Source: Clostridia bacterium (lineage in GTDB: Bacteria; Bacillota; Clostridia; Christensenellales; Borkfalkiaceae). From it: DNA of 64,000 bases. This document shows, in pieces, positions 43,104 to 51,821 of the stretch. Within the stretch, counting starts at the first letter, position 1, and each line of letters begins with the position of its first letter. The position numbers were made by a program, and so were the translations under genes. Under the pieces are notes generated by a model, which saw only the letters and a program-made list of their open reading frames with translations, ran no database searches and was not told the DNA's origin. Where the stretch lies: NCBI GenBank assembly GCA_029066845.1, contig JAIEFR010000016.1, forward strand, positions 1 to 64,000, given 5' to 3'.

Positions 43104-43943
43104 TTAAACCTGCGCCCAGAGCTTTTTTACAAACTCCGTGCAGGGTACGATATTTTCGCCCGTCGTGCCTTCCAGCACCAGAACCGCGTTTTTATCGTAT
43201 GCCTTGATTTTCGAAAGAATTGCGGGATAGTCGAACAGTCCCTTGCCGGGAACAACCTGCTTAATCTTCCCCTCCTCCACGACGTAGTCTTTAAGGTGGA
43301 AGACGACAATCTTGCCCGCGAAGGTCTTTAAACCCTCGTCGAGAATTTGCAGGTAGTCGGCGTGGTTGGACATATCCAGATAATTATATATATCGAATAT
43401 GACCTTTACGTTATCCCTGTTTACACCGTCAATTGCGCGTTTGAGCGTTTTTACGTCATAGCAGACGTGACCCGCCGCGCCCTCCATTCCTATGTACGCG
43501 CCCACCGACTTTGCGTAGTCGGCAAGCTCCTGGAACGTGGATATGACGGTCTGAAGCGCTTCCTCCGTGCGGTTGAGCGGATTATAAGTCCACTTGTCGT
43601 CGTTAAACGAACCCGTTTCGCTGCCGACGACGTTGCATCCCAGAAGCGAGGAATACTTTAAGTAGTCCTTGAATACCGCCTTACAGTCCGCCACCTTCTG
43701 TTTGTTGGAGTGGACGGGGTTGAAGTACGCGCCTATAAGCCCGACGGATATACCGTTGTCTTTGAGCGCGCGCCCCAGCTCTTGGGCGGCTTCCGCGGTG
43801 AGTGCGGACGGCCGGTAAGGTATTTCGTCGATAAACTTATACGCCACCAGCTGTACCGCGTCTATACCGCATTGTTTACATTTTTCTACCGCAGCCTCGG
43901 CGCCTTTGACGCCGAGGTCGTGCGTACGAAAAGCTATTTGCAT
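43104..43943 (-). CDS. Sugar phosphate isomerase/epimerase-like TIM barrel protein
   Basis: This 279-residue protein belongs to the xylose isomerase-like / AP endonuclease 2 superfamily. Likely metal and acid residues are Glu in GSETGSF, Glu in IGMEGAAGHV, Asp in IFDIYNYLDM, His in VVFHLKDY and Glu in LVLEGTTG. It lies four bases from kdgK in the uronate operon, so it probably acts on a keto-uronate or a hexose derived from pectin. Specific substrate unknown. Confidence 0.8.
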   Translation of the reverse strand: MQIAFRTHDLGVKGAEAAVEKCKQCGIDAVQLVAYKFIDEIPYRPSALTAEAAQELGRALKDNGISVGLIGAYFNPVHSNKQKVADCKAVFKDYLKYSSLLGCNVVGSETGSFNDDKWTYNPLNRTEEALQTVISTFQELADYAKSVGAYIGMEGAAGHVCYDVKTLKRAIDGVNRDNVKVIFDIYNYLDMSNHADYLQILDEGLKTFAGKIVVFHLKDYVVEEGKIKQVVPGKGLFDYPAILSKIKAYDKNAVLVLEGTTGENIVPCTEFVKKLWAQV

Positions 43944-43946
43944 AAA

Positions 43947-44978
43947 TTATCTCTGAACGCGTCCGGAGCCGTCGCCGCCTGCGAGAGCCTCTACTTCCTT
44001 TCTGGAAACGAGGTTGAAGTCGCCGGGGATGGTGTGCTTCAAAGCGGAAGCCGCAACGCCGAATTCCAGAGCGTCCTTGAAGTTCTTGCCGTCAAGGAAG
44101 CCGCAGATAGTGCCGCCCGCAAAGCTGTCGCCGCCGCCTACGCGGTCAACGATGGGATGAAGCGAATAGGTCTTGGAGTGATAGAATTCGCCGCTCTTTG
44201 CTTCGTAGATGCAAGCCGACCAGCCGTTATCGGAAGCCGAGTGCGATACGCGGAGCGAGGAAATAGCATACTTGAAGCCGAGGTCCTTGCACATTCTCTG
44301 GAAGATATCCTTGTAGCCTGCAAGCTCGAGGTCGCCCTTGGTAACGTCGGTTGCGCCGGGCTTGTAACCGAGAACGAGGTCTGCGTCCTCTTCGTTGCCG
44401 ATGCACACGTCAACGTACTGCATAAGGTTGGTCATAACCTTCTTTGCCTTTTCGCTGGACCACAGCTTCTTGCGGAAGTTAAGGTCGCAGGAAACGGTTA
44501 CGCCGTGCTTCTTAGCAGCCTTCAAAGCAGCCTCGGTAAGCTCTGCCGCGCTGTCGGAAACAGCCGGGGTGATACCCGTGAAGTGGAACCAGTCGGCGCC
44601 CTTGAAGATTGCGTCGAAGTCGAAGTCCTTAGCGGTAGCCGTGGAAATGGAAGAATGAGCTCTGTCGTATACGACCTTGGAAGGACGAACGGAAGCGCCC
44701 GTTTCGAGGTAGTAGATACCAAGTCTTTCGCCGCAGTGAGCGATGTGGTCGGTCTGAACGCCGTACTTGTTCAAAGCCGCAACCGCGCAGTCGCCGATTT
44801 CGTTTGCGGGAACTGCGGTTACGAATTCAGCCTTGTGACCGTAGTTTGCGCAGGAAACCGCAACGTTGGCTTCGCCGCCGCCGTAGTTGATGTCAAACTC
44901 GTCAGCCTGAATGAACTTTTCATTGTTGGGGGTGGAAAGACGAAGCATAATTTCGCCCATAGTTACGATTTTTTTCAT
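43947..44978 (-). CDS. kdgK: 2-keto-3-deoxygluconate kinase
   Basis: This 343-residue PfkB-family kinase phosphorylates KDG to KDPG. The N-terminal signature YGGGEANVAVSCANYG binds the sugar. The C-terminal DRVGGGDSFAGGTICG holds the catalytic Asp and anion hole. AAGGAG precedes the start. The last residues (GGDGSGRVQR) form a short polar tail. Confidence 0.93.
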   Translation of the reverse strand: MKKIVTMGEIMLRLSTPNNEKFIQADEFDINYGGGEANVAVSCANYGHKAEFVTAVPANEIGDCAVAALNKYGVQTDHIAHCGERLGIYYLETGASVRPSKVVYDRAHSSISTATAKDFDFDAIFKGADWFHFTGITPAVSDSAAELTEAALKAAKKHGVTVSCDLNFRKKLWSSEKAKKVMTNLMQYVDVCIGNEEDADLVLGYKPGATDVTKGDLELAGYKDIFQRMCKDLGFKYAISSLRVSHSASDNGWSACIYEAKSGEFYHSKTYSLHPIVDRVGGGDSFAGGTICGFLDGKNFKDALEFGVAASALKHTIPGDFNLVSRKEVEALAGGDGSGRVQR

Positions 44979-45022
44979 AATATGTAATCTCCTTTATAAA
45001 TAAAGTTTTTTATTTTTTTAAT

Positions 45023-46006
45023 TTATTTTGCCTGAACGAGGTGAACGGCAAATCCGCCGAACTGGTCCTTGAGATACGCAACGGTCATATTGCCCGCCTT
45101 GTCGTACTTGAAGCTGGTTTCGTCAGCTTCGAAGCCGCGCTGCTTTAACTGGTATACAGCCCTCTTTACAGAGTTGGTGGATACGGCGATGTGACCCATA
45201 TCGCCCTTGAAAGGCGACTTCATACATTCGACGTACGTGGAAGCGAATACCGAGCTGTTGCCCACCTTCTTGGTAAAGCCGAAAGCCGCATCGAACTTAT
45301 CCGCAACGCTTTCCGCCTCCTCGGGATTGGCGCAGTTGATGCCGACGTGCACCATCTTGAAGCCGAGCATCTTGTCGATAGCTTCGCGGCAGAGCGCGGT
45401 TATGCCCGCCCAGTCCTCTGCTTCCAGAAGCTTGGAAGGAACTATCCAGCTGCCGCCGCAGCAAACGATTTTGTCGTATGCGAGATAGGTGTTGAGGTTA
45501 TCCGCCGTAACGCCGCCCGTAGGCATAAAGCGCATCGTGGTGTAGGGGCCGCAGACAGACTTTATGTAGGGAAGTCCGCCAGCCTGCTCGGCGGGGAAGA
45601 ACTTCGCAAAGTCAAGTCCGAGCTCCAGAGCCTGCTCTATCTCGCTTGCCGAGGAAAGACCGGGCGCGAAGGGAATACCCTTGTCGAGGCAGTGCTTTAC
45701 CACCTTGGGGTTGAGTCCGGGAGCCACGCAGAACTTTGCGCCCGCCTTGTAAGCGGCGTCAGCCTGCTCGCAGGTGAGAACCGTGCCCGCGCCGACAAGC
45801 ATATCGGGGTAAGCTTCGGTCATCGCCTTGATTACCTGATCGGCACCCTTCGCACGGAAGGTGACTTCCGCGCAGTTGATTCCGCCGTCGCGCAAAGCCT
45901 TTGCAAGCTGCTTTGCGTTTTCGACTTTGTCGAGCTTGATTACGGGGACGATACCCACGTTGCCCAGCTCGTCAACAAGATTGTCCAACTTTTGTTTAAT
46001 GGTCAT
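45023..46006 (-). CDS. eda: KDPG aldolase fused to a C-terminal VOC/glyoxalase-like domain
   Basis: This 327-residue protein is the first gene of the uronate operon. Residues 1-212 form a complete KDPG aldolase (CAEVTFRAKG; FAKFFPAEQAGG with Schiff-base Lys near 135; RFMPTGGVTADN). From about 213, a VOC-like domain of about 115 residues follows (KMVHVGINCANPEEAESVAD; MGHIAVSTNSVKRAVYQLKQRGFEAD; DQFGGFAVHLVQ). VOC domains bind metals and small ligands or detoxify ketoaldehydes. Only the first and last ligands of a typical metal site are suggestive here, so a structural or sensory role is possible. AAGGAG precedes the ATG. Confidence 0.92.
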   Translation of the reverse strand: MTIKQKLDNLVDELGNVGIVPVIKLDKVENAKQLAKALRDGGINCAEVTFRAKGADQVIKAMTEAYPDMLVGAGTVLTCEQADAAYKAGAKFCVAPGLNPKVVKHCLDKGIPFAPGLSSASEIEQALELGLDFAKFFPAEQAGGLPYIKSVCGPYTTMRFMPTGGVTADNLNTYLAYDKIVCCGGSWIVPSKLLEAEDWAGITALCREAIDKMLGFKMVHVGINCANPEEAESVADKFDAAFGFTKKVGNSSVFASTYVECMKSPFKGDMGHIAVSTNSVKRAVYQLKQRGFEADETSFKYDKAGNMTVAYLKDQFGGFAVHLVQAK

Positions 46007-46054
46007 TTTTTCTCCTTAACGCGCGCGTAATGCGCAACATAATCTTACGCAATA

Positions 46055-46084
46055 ATTATAGCCCCTTTGCACTCCCTCCGTCCA
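46055..46084 (-). promoter_or_regulatory. Promoter of the uronate operon
   Basis: On the minus strand, TGGACG (46079-46084), 18 bases, TATAAT (46055-46060). The leader is about 40 bases. Confidence 0.55.
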
Positions 46085-46171
46085 TATACAAAACGGATAT
46101 ATTCATATATTTTTAGGACATTTACCAAATAACCCAAAAATTTCGCGTTACGGGGCTGTAACCGAATATAC

Positions 46172-46200
46172 TTGACAATAATATATTTGTGTGGTACTTT
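46172..46200 (+). promoter_or_regulatory. Promoter of the P-type ATPase gene
   Basis: TTGACA (46172-46177), 17 bases, TACTTT (46195-46200) with a TG extended -10 element. Confidence 0.6.
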
Positions 46201-46232
46201 CGATAATTGAAAAAACCGAATACGGAGTACAT

Positions 46233-48881
46233 ATGCAATTTCATAACGTAACGCGCGAGGAAGCGCTTGAAAAACTTTGCTCCCGACAGACGGGACTCAC
46301 CGCATCCGAGGCGGAAGAACGTCTTAAACGGGACGGCAAAAACAAGCTTGCCGAGGTAAAGAAAAAGCCCGCGATAGTCAAGTTTTTATCGCAGTTCGTG
46401 GACCCGATGATAATCGTTCTGCTTGCGGCAGCAATCGTGTCGTCGGTTATCTCCATCGTTCAAGCGGAATACACCGAGCTCATCGACGCGGGCATAATTC
46501 TGATTATCGTAATAATCAACGCGGTCATAGGCTTCATACAGGAAAACAAAGCCGAGAGCGCGCTGGAAGCTTTGCGAAGTAAAAACAGACCGTACGCCAA
46601 GGTGCTGAGGGACGGCGAGAGAATAAGCGTGCTTGCCGAAGACCTTGCCGTAGGCGACATAGTCGTTCTGGAAGCGGGCGACATCGTGCCGGCGGATTTG
46701 CGCCTCATCTCCTCTTCCTCCCTTAAAATCGAGGAAGCCGCACTTACGGGCGAATCCGTACCCATCGAAAAGGACGCCGAAGCGGTGCTTGCCGAAAAAG
46801 CCGCGATTGGCGACAGAGTAAACACCGCATACTCGGGCGGTACGGTTACCTACGGCAGGGGCAGCGGCGTTGTAATTGCAACGGGTATGAACACCGAGAT
46901 AGGCAAAATCGCGAAAATGCTCAACGAGGTGAAGGAAGCTCCCTCACCCCTCAACAAGCAGCTGGGCAAGACGGCAAAAATACTTTCTATAGGCGTACTT
47001 GCCATTGCGCTTGTCATCTTCCTTATCAGCGTATTCGCATACGGCAAAAACGCTCTGGACGCCTTTATGACGGCGGTTGCAATAGCGGTTGCGGCTATCC
47101 CCGAAGGTCTGCCCGCGGTAGTCACCATAGTCCTTGCGCTGGGCGTGCAGAAGATGAGCGCAAGGCGCGCGATAGTCAAGAATCTGCCGTCGGTCGAAAC
47201 GCTGGGTTGCTGCGAGGTAATCTGTTCGGACAAGACGGGTACGCTCACATTAAACAAGATGACCGTGCGCGAGACCTACTGTCCCTCCGAGAACGAGCAA
47301 TTGTTACAGACTATTATGGCGCTGTGCAACGACACGGTAGTAAGCAGCGAAGGACTCGCGGGCGACCCCACGGAAACCGCGCTTGTGGCTTACGCGCAGA
47401 AAATGGGCATCGACTTTGACGAATTATCCGCAAGCAATCCGCGCGTGAACGAAAAGCCCTTTGACAGCGACAGAAAGCTGATGACCACCGTACACGAGGC
47501 GAACGGCAAAAAGGTGAGCTACACCAAGGGCGCGCCCGATATGCTGCTTGCACGGTGCAAATACGTTTTAACCCCCGACGGCGTAAAGCCACTGACAGAG
47601 AGCGTTGCAACGGAGATAAGCAAAGCCAATTCCGAAATGGCAAACAAAGCGCTCAGGGTGCTTGCGGCGGCTTACTGCGAGGGCGAGAGCCTTGACGAAA
47701 AGGATATGGTTTTCGTGGGGCTGATGGGTATGATCGACCCGCCCCGTGCGGAAGTAAAGGACGCGGTTGCGCAGTGCCGCGCGGCGGGAATACACGTAAT
47801 TATGATTACGGGCGACCACCTGGATACGGCAAGCGCGATTGCGCGCGAGCTCGATATTCTGCGCGACGGAAACCTCAAAGCTACGGGCGCGGAGCTTGAC
47901 GCAATGTCCGACGAGGAGCTGTACGCAAATATAGGCAACTATGCGGTGTTTGCGCGCGTCAGCCCGGAAAACAAGGTGCGCATAGTAAAAGCAATAAAGC
48001 ACCACGAGAAAGTAGTGGCTATGACGGGCGACGGCGTAAACGACGCCCCCTCCATCAAGGAAGTCGACATAGGCATAGGAATGGGAATTACGGGCACGCA
48101 GGTTTCCAAGGACGCGGCGGACATAATTCTTACCGACGACAACTTTGCAACCATAGTGGGCGCGGTTGAGGAAGGCAGAAAGATTTTCTCCAACATAACC
48201 AAGGCGATACAGTTCCTGCTATCCGCAAACATTGCCGAGGTGCTGTGCCTGTTCATTTCCTCGGTAATACTCGCGGGCATCGTTGGCGACCCTCAATTCG
48301 TATTCCTTACGCCAGTGATGATACTGTGGGTAAACCTTGTGACCGACTCCTTCCCCGCCCTCTCGTTAGGGATTGAGAAAGCCGAAAACGACGTTATGAG
48401 TCTGCCGCCGCGAAAGAGCAACAAATCGCTGTTTGCGGGCAATATGGGCAAGGATATAATCTTGCAGGGTCTGATGCAGGCTGCGCTGGTTATGGTTTCG
48501 TTCTGCCTGGGTTACTTCGTGATAGGCGACGCCAACCCCGAAGTTGCGCACAGACAGGCTTCGACAATGGCTTTCGTGAGCCTGTGCCTCATTCAGCTCT
48601 TCCACTCGTTCAACCTGCGCTCGCAGAGGAACAGCGTGCTGAACAAGAAATTCTTCTCCAACAAGTTCCTTGACATATCGGCTGCCGTGGGAATTGCGCT
48701 TACCGTTGCGGTAGTGCTTATACCCGGTATGGACACCGTGTTCAAGACCGCGTGGCTGTCGGGCTGGGAATGGCTGATTGCTATAGGCGTTGCCGTAGTC
48801 ATTATCCCCTTCGTAGAATTGCAGAAGCTGATTGAAAGAGCGGTTGCAAGAGCAAAGCAAAAAAAGCTACTCGGAAAATAA
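46233..48881 (+). CDS. Calcium-type P-type ATPase (type II)
   Basis: This 882-residue pump exports a cation, probably Ca2+. It has the N-terminal cation-ATPase domain, actuator TGES (about 172), TM4 motif AIPEGLPAVVTIV and the phosphorylation site CSDKTGTLTLNKMT (Asp near 333). The hinge TGDGVNDAPSIKEVDIGIGMG and ten membrane segments complete it. PEGLP and the TM6 segment ILWVNLVTDSFPALSLG fit SERCA/PMCA-like calcium pumps rather than heavy-metal pumps, which would have CPC. ATG 46233 with GGAG is chosen over the GTG at 46191, which lies in the promoter. Confidence 0.93.
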   Translation: MQFHNVTREEALEKLCSRQTGLTASEAEERLKRDGKNKLAEVKKKPAIVKFLSQFVDPMIIVLLAAAIVSSVISIVQAEYTELIDAGIILIIVIINAVIGFIQENKAESALEALRSKNRPYAKVLRDGERISVLAEDLAVGDIVVLEAGDIVPADLRLISSSSLKIEEAALTGESVPIEKDAEAVLAEKAAIGDRVNTAYSGGTVTYGRGSGVVIATGMNTEIGKIAKMLNEVKEAPSPLNKQLGKTAKILSIGVLAIALVIFLISVFAYGKNALDAFMTAVAIAVAAIPEGLPAVVTIVLALGVQKMSARRAIVKNLPSVETLGCCEVICSDKTGTLTLNKMTVRETYCPSENEQLLQTIMALCNDTVVSSEGLAGDPTETALVAYAQKMGIDFDELSASNPRVNEKPFDSDRKLMTTVHEANGKKVSYTKGAPDMLLARCKYVLTPDGVKPLTESVATEISKANSEMANKALRVLAAAYCEGESLDEKDMVFVGLMGMIDPPRAEVKDAVAQCRAAGIHVIMITGDHLDTASAIARELDILRDGNLKATGAELDAMSDEELYANIGNYAVFARVSPENKVRIVKAIKHHEKVVAMTGDGVNDAPSIKEVDIGIGMGITGTQVSKDAADIILTDDNFATIVGAVEEGRKIFSNITKAIQFLLSANIAEVLCLFISSVILAGIVGDPQFVFLTPVMILWVNLVTDSFPALSLGIEKAENDVMSLPPRKSNKSLFAGNMGKDIILQGLMQAALVMVSFCLGYFVIGDANPEVAHRQASTMAFVSLCLIQLFHSFNLRSQRNSVLNKKFFSNKFLDISAAVGIALTVAVVLIPGMDTVFKTAWLSGWEWLIAIGVAVVIIPFVELQKLIERAVARAKQKKLLGK

Positions 48882-48900
48882 AGAATATAAAAACGATAAA

Positions 48901-48937
48901 GCCCCGCGCACCGAAAGAGTGCGCGGGGCGTACTTTT
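48901..48937. terminator. Bidirectional terminator, P-type ATPase / SPFH gene
   Basis: An 11-bp stem (GCCCCGCGCAC, 48901-48911 with 48919-48929), loop CGAAAGA, then GTACTTTTATT; T-rich on the minus side too. Confidence 0.8.
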
Positions 48938-48946
48938 ATTTAGTTG

Positions 48947-50068
48947 TCAGTTAGCCGTGCCGGGAATGGTCAGCATAATGTTGGAGCCGTCCGTCACAAC
49001 CTGGGGAAGCTTGCCGTCCCACTTTGCGAGATATTCGAGGTACTGCATATGGCTTACCAAAAGCTTTCTGCCTTCCTCGTCGCTGCCCCACTCTACGGCG
49101 TAGCTGGTAACGGCGCCTGCCTCGTCCTTATTCTCGGTTACAGCATAACCCAGAGTGCGCGCGATTTCGACTATTTTAATCTGAGTCGCATACGCCTCCG
49201 CCTGAGCGATAAGCTTCTGCGCCGAAGCGTCGCCTTCCGCAGCCGCAATCTTTGCCTTTGCCTCTGCTTCGGCAATCTGGAGCTTTGCTTCCGCCTCGAT
49301 GGTGGCAACCTTTGCCGCAGCCTCCGCCTCTATTCTCGCCTTCTCCGCCTCGTACTCGGCTTTAAGCTGTTGCTGTTCTGCAATCATCTTATCCTCGACC
49401 GTCTTTTCGAATGCGTCCGAGAAATCGATGTTGGTAAGAACCACGGTGTTTATGGTTACGAAATAGTTGTTGTCTATCGCTTTCTTAACGGTGCTTTCAA
49501 CGTCGGGGGAAATGCTTTCACGAGTCTTTATTATATCCATAGCGGAATGAGAGGAAAGCACGGACTTTGCCTTTTCGATAGTGACGCTCTCTATACGGTT
49601 GGAAAGCGTTTCCAGCTTGCCGTAGTTGGTGGCAATCTCTATCGCCTTGCCGCTGTCTATCTGATACTGAACGGTCATAAGAATATCCATCGTCTGCGCG
49701 TCGCTGGAATATGCGGAGGTCTTAATGTCCAGATTCTGCACCTTTGCGTCGTATTTGTCGTAAGTTTCCGTAATCCAGAAATCGAAATAGGTGCCCGCCG
49801 TTCTTACGTTCTGCGCCTTGCCCAGATGCTTAACTACCGCAACCTCGCCCGCCTGCACGGTGTGAAAGCTGAACGGTATGAACAGGAACAGTATGAACGA
49901 CAGCGCAGCCGCGCCCAGGGACAAACCGCTTGCGAGCGGCTTTTTGGATACCCTTTTTCTGCCCGCGGGAGCAAGGGGTCTTACGCCCGAAGCAAACATA
50001 ATTGCAAACAGTATGCAGGCGATAGTCCCAAGCATAAAGATAAAACCTAAAATAATTCCGATTGTCAT
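48947..50068 (-). CDS. SPFH/prohibitin-family membrane protein
   Basis: This 373-residue protein has two N-terminal hydrophobic segments (about 3-25 and 48-68). An SPFH domain follows at about 70-240 (GEVAVVKHLGKAQNVRTAGTY). Then comes a long Ala/Glu coiled coil at about 235-300 (AEYEAEKARIEAEAAAKVAT), and a C-terminal segment. Such proteins form ring-like scaffolds in membrane microdomains. AGGAGG precedes the ATG. It is a single gene next to a calcium-type pump on the other strand. Confidence 0.9.
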   Translation of the reverse strand: MTIGIILGFIFMLGTIACILFAIMFASGVRPLAPAGRKRVSKKPLASGLSLGAAALSFILFLFIPFSFHTVQAGEVAVVKHLGKAQNVRTAGTYFDFWITETYDKYDAKVQNLDIKTSAYSSDAQTMDILMTVQYQIDSGKAIEIATNYGKLETLSNRIESVTIEKAKSVLSSHSAMDIIKTRESISPDVESTVKKAIDNNYFVTINTVVLTNIDFSDAFEKTVEDKMIAEQQQLKAEYEAEKARIEAEAAAKVATIEAEAKLQIAEAEAKAKIAAAEGDASAQKLIAQAEAYATQIKIVEIARTLGYAVTENKDEAGAVTSYAVEWGSDEEGRKLLVSHMQYLEYLAKWDGKLPQVVTDGSNIMLTIPGTAN

Positions 50069-50190
50069 TTCTCAATCCTCCTATGATTTTTTACAAGAGA
50101 ATTATATCACTCAAAACAACCGCAAGTCAATAAAGGTTTTATGCAATTTCTACAAGAAAACCGCAGGTTTTATAAGGAAATAAAAAAAGT

Positions 50191-50217
50191 GACCGCGCGG
50201 CTTGTCGCCGCGCGGTC
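50191..50217 (-). terminator. Terminator after thioredoxin gene
   Basis: An 11-bp stem (GACCGCGCGGC, 50191-50201 with 50207-50217) followed on the minus strand by ACTTTTTTTA. Confidence 0.85.
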
Positions 50218-50237
50218 GCATTGAACTTTTTATTTAA

Positions 50238-50552
50238 TTAAATGCAGCCTTCCAGAAATTCTTCGGTTTCGGACTGCGGAGTAAAGCCGAGCGACTTTTC
50301 AACCAGCTCGCCCTTTCTGAATACGGCAACGAGGGGAATACTCATAACGCCGTAGCGCGAAGCAAGCTCTATATTTTCACCGACGTCCACCTTTACGAAC
50401 TTGGCCTTGCCGCCGAACTTTTCGCTGCACTTTTCCATTACGGGCGCAAGCATCTTGCAGGGACCGCACCACGTCGCGTAGAAGTCGCACACCACGGGCG
50501 TATCGCCGCTTATAAGTTTATCGAATTGTTCCTTGTTTACTTTTTCAACCAT
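50238..50552 (-). CDS. trxA: Thioredoxin
   Basis: This 104-residue disulfide reductase has the active site WCGPCK at residues 28-33 and the cis-proline loop in MSIPLVAVF (about 74). An extra cysteine at residue 22 and a C-terminal cysteine (FLEGCI) are less usual. It is the last gene of the hslV-to-trx block, 12 bases after hisS. GAGG precedes the ATG. Confidence 0.94.
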   Translation of the reverse strand: MVEKVNKEQFDKLISGDTPVVCDFYATWCGPCKMLAPVMEKCSEKFGGKAKFVKVDVGENIELASRYGVMSIPLVAVFRKGELVEKSLGFTPQSETEEFLEGCI

Positions 50553-50564
50553 AATATCGTCCTC

Positions 50565-51821
50565 TTATTTATTATCTCTCAGAAAGCCGTAAATATCCGC
50601 GAAGGCAGTCAAAAAAGTCTGACCGTCGCTCATACGCTTCAAGTTGCACGAGCCGCTTGCCATTTCGCTTTCGCCGATAACCGCGGTATATTTCGCGCCC
50701 AGCTTGTCCGCGTACTTGAACTGCGCCTTTATAGAACGCGCCATATGGTCGCACTCCGCGCGCACGCCTTTAAGCCTCAGGGAGTTTGCAATCTCGAACG
50801 CCTTCAAGCGCGTACTATCGTCCATACCCGCAAGATATATTTCGGGAGCGGAAGGCTCGGGGAACTGCACCGCCGTGTTTTCCATAAGCAGAATAAGTCT
50901 TTCCAGTCCAGCGGCAAAGCCTATTGCGGGCACGTTGCCGCCGCCCAGCTCGGAAATAAGTCCGTCGTATCTGCCGCCTCCGCACACGGTGCCCTGCGCG
51001 CCTATGGAAGTCGAAACGAATTCGAAGACCGTGCGCGAATAGTAGTCCAGTCCCCTCACTATGTCGGGGTTGACCGTATAATCAACGCCGAGAGCGGTGA
51101 GATAGCCCTTTACTTTCTCGAAGTGCGCCGCGCAGTCGGGGCAGAGATAGTCTAAAATTTTAGGCGCGTTAGCCGTAATCTTTTTGCACCCCTCTTCCTT
51201 GCAGTCAATCATACGCAGGGGGTTTTTGTCAAATCTCTCCCTGCACGTCGCGCACATATTATCAAGGTGCGGACGGAAATAATCCTTTAACGCCTTATTG
51301 TATTCGGCGCGGCAGGTCTTGCAGCCAATCGAATTTATTTCCAGGCGCGTGTCCTTTATGCCCAGCTTGTCCAAAAAAGTCGAAGCGGCAAAGATTACTT
51401 CCGCATCGGTATCGGGCTCGGGCGAGCCGAATACCTCTATGCCGAACTGGTGGAACTCCCTAAGCCTGCCCGCCTGCGGTCTTTCGTAGCGGTAGCAGGG
51501 CGTTATGTAAAACGACTTTAAGGGCAGCGGCGAATTGACAAGCCCGTTTTCTATGAACGAGCGCGCAACTCCCGCGGTGCCCTCGGGCTTCAAGGTTATG
51601 CTTCTGCCGCCCTTGTCCTCGAAGGTGTACATCTCCTTGGTGACGACGTCCGTCGTTTCGCCCACGCCGCGCTGAAAGAGCTCCGTATGCTCGAATACGG
51701 GCGTGCGGATTTCCTTTAAATTAAAAACTTTTGCGACCTCTCTCGCCGTGCTTTCGACGAACTGCCACTTGTAGCTCTGTTCGGGCAAAACGTCCTTTGT
51801 GCCCTTGGGTACGTTAATCAT
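50565..51821 (-). CDS. hisS: Histidyl-tRNA synthetase
   Basis: This 418-residue class II synthetase has motif 2 in CYRYERPQAGRLREFHQFG, the HisA-type signature VRGLDYYSRTVFE, and motif 3 region GFAAGLERLI. The C-terminal anticodon-binding domain covers about 325-418. A cysteine-rich segment near 195-240 (MCATCRERFD, CKEEGCKK, LCPDCAAH) suggests a zinc ribbon in the insertion domain, known in some bacterial HisS. The start overlaps the preceding Sel1 gene stop (ATGA). Confidence 0.95.
   Translation of the reverse strand: MINVPKGTKDVLPEQSYKWQFVESTAREVAKVFNLKEIRTPVFEHTELFQRGVGETTDVVTKEMYTFEDKGGRSITLKPEGTAGVARSFIENGLVNSPLPLKSFYITPCYRYERPQAGRLREFHQFGIEVFGSPEPDTDAEVIFAASTFLDKLGIKDTRLEINSIGCKTCRAEYNKALKDYFRPHLDNMCATCRERFDKNPLRMIDCKEEGCKKITANAPKILDYLCPDCAAHFEKVKGYLTALGVDYTVNPDIVRGLDYYSRTVFEFVSTSIGAQGTVCGGGRYDGLISELGGGNVPAIGFAAGLERLILLMENTAVQFPEPSAPEIYLAGMDDSTRLKAFEIANSLRLKGVRAECDHMARSIKAQFKYADKLGAKYTAVIGESEMASGSCNLKRMSDGQTFLTAFADIYGFLRDNK

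Noticed and set aside
46191..46232. GTG start giving a longer P-type ATPase
   Set aside because: It overlaps the -10 element, while ATG 46233 has GGAG correctly placed.
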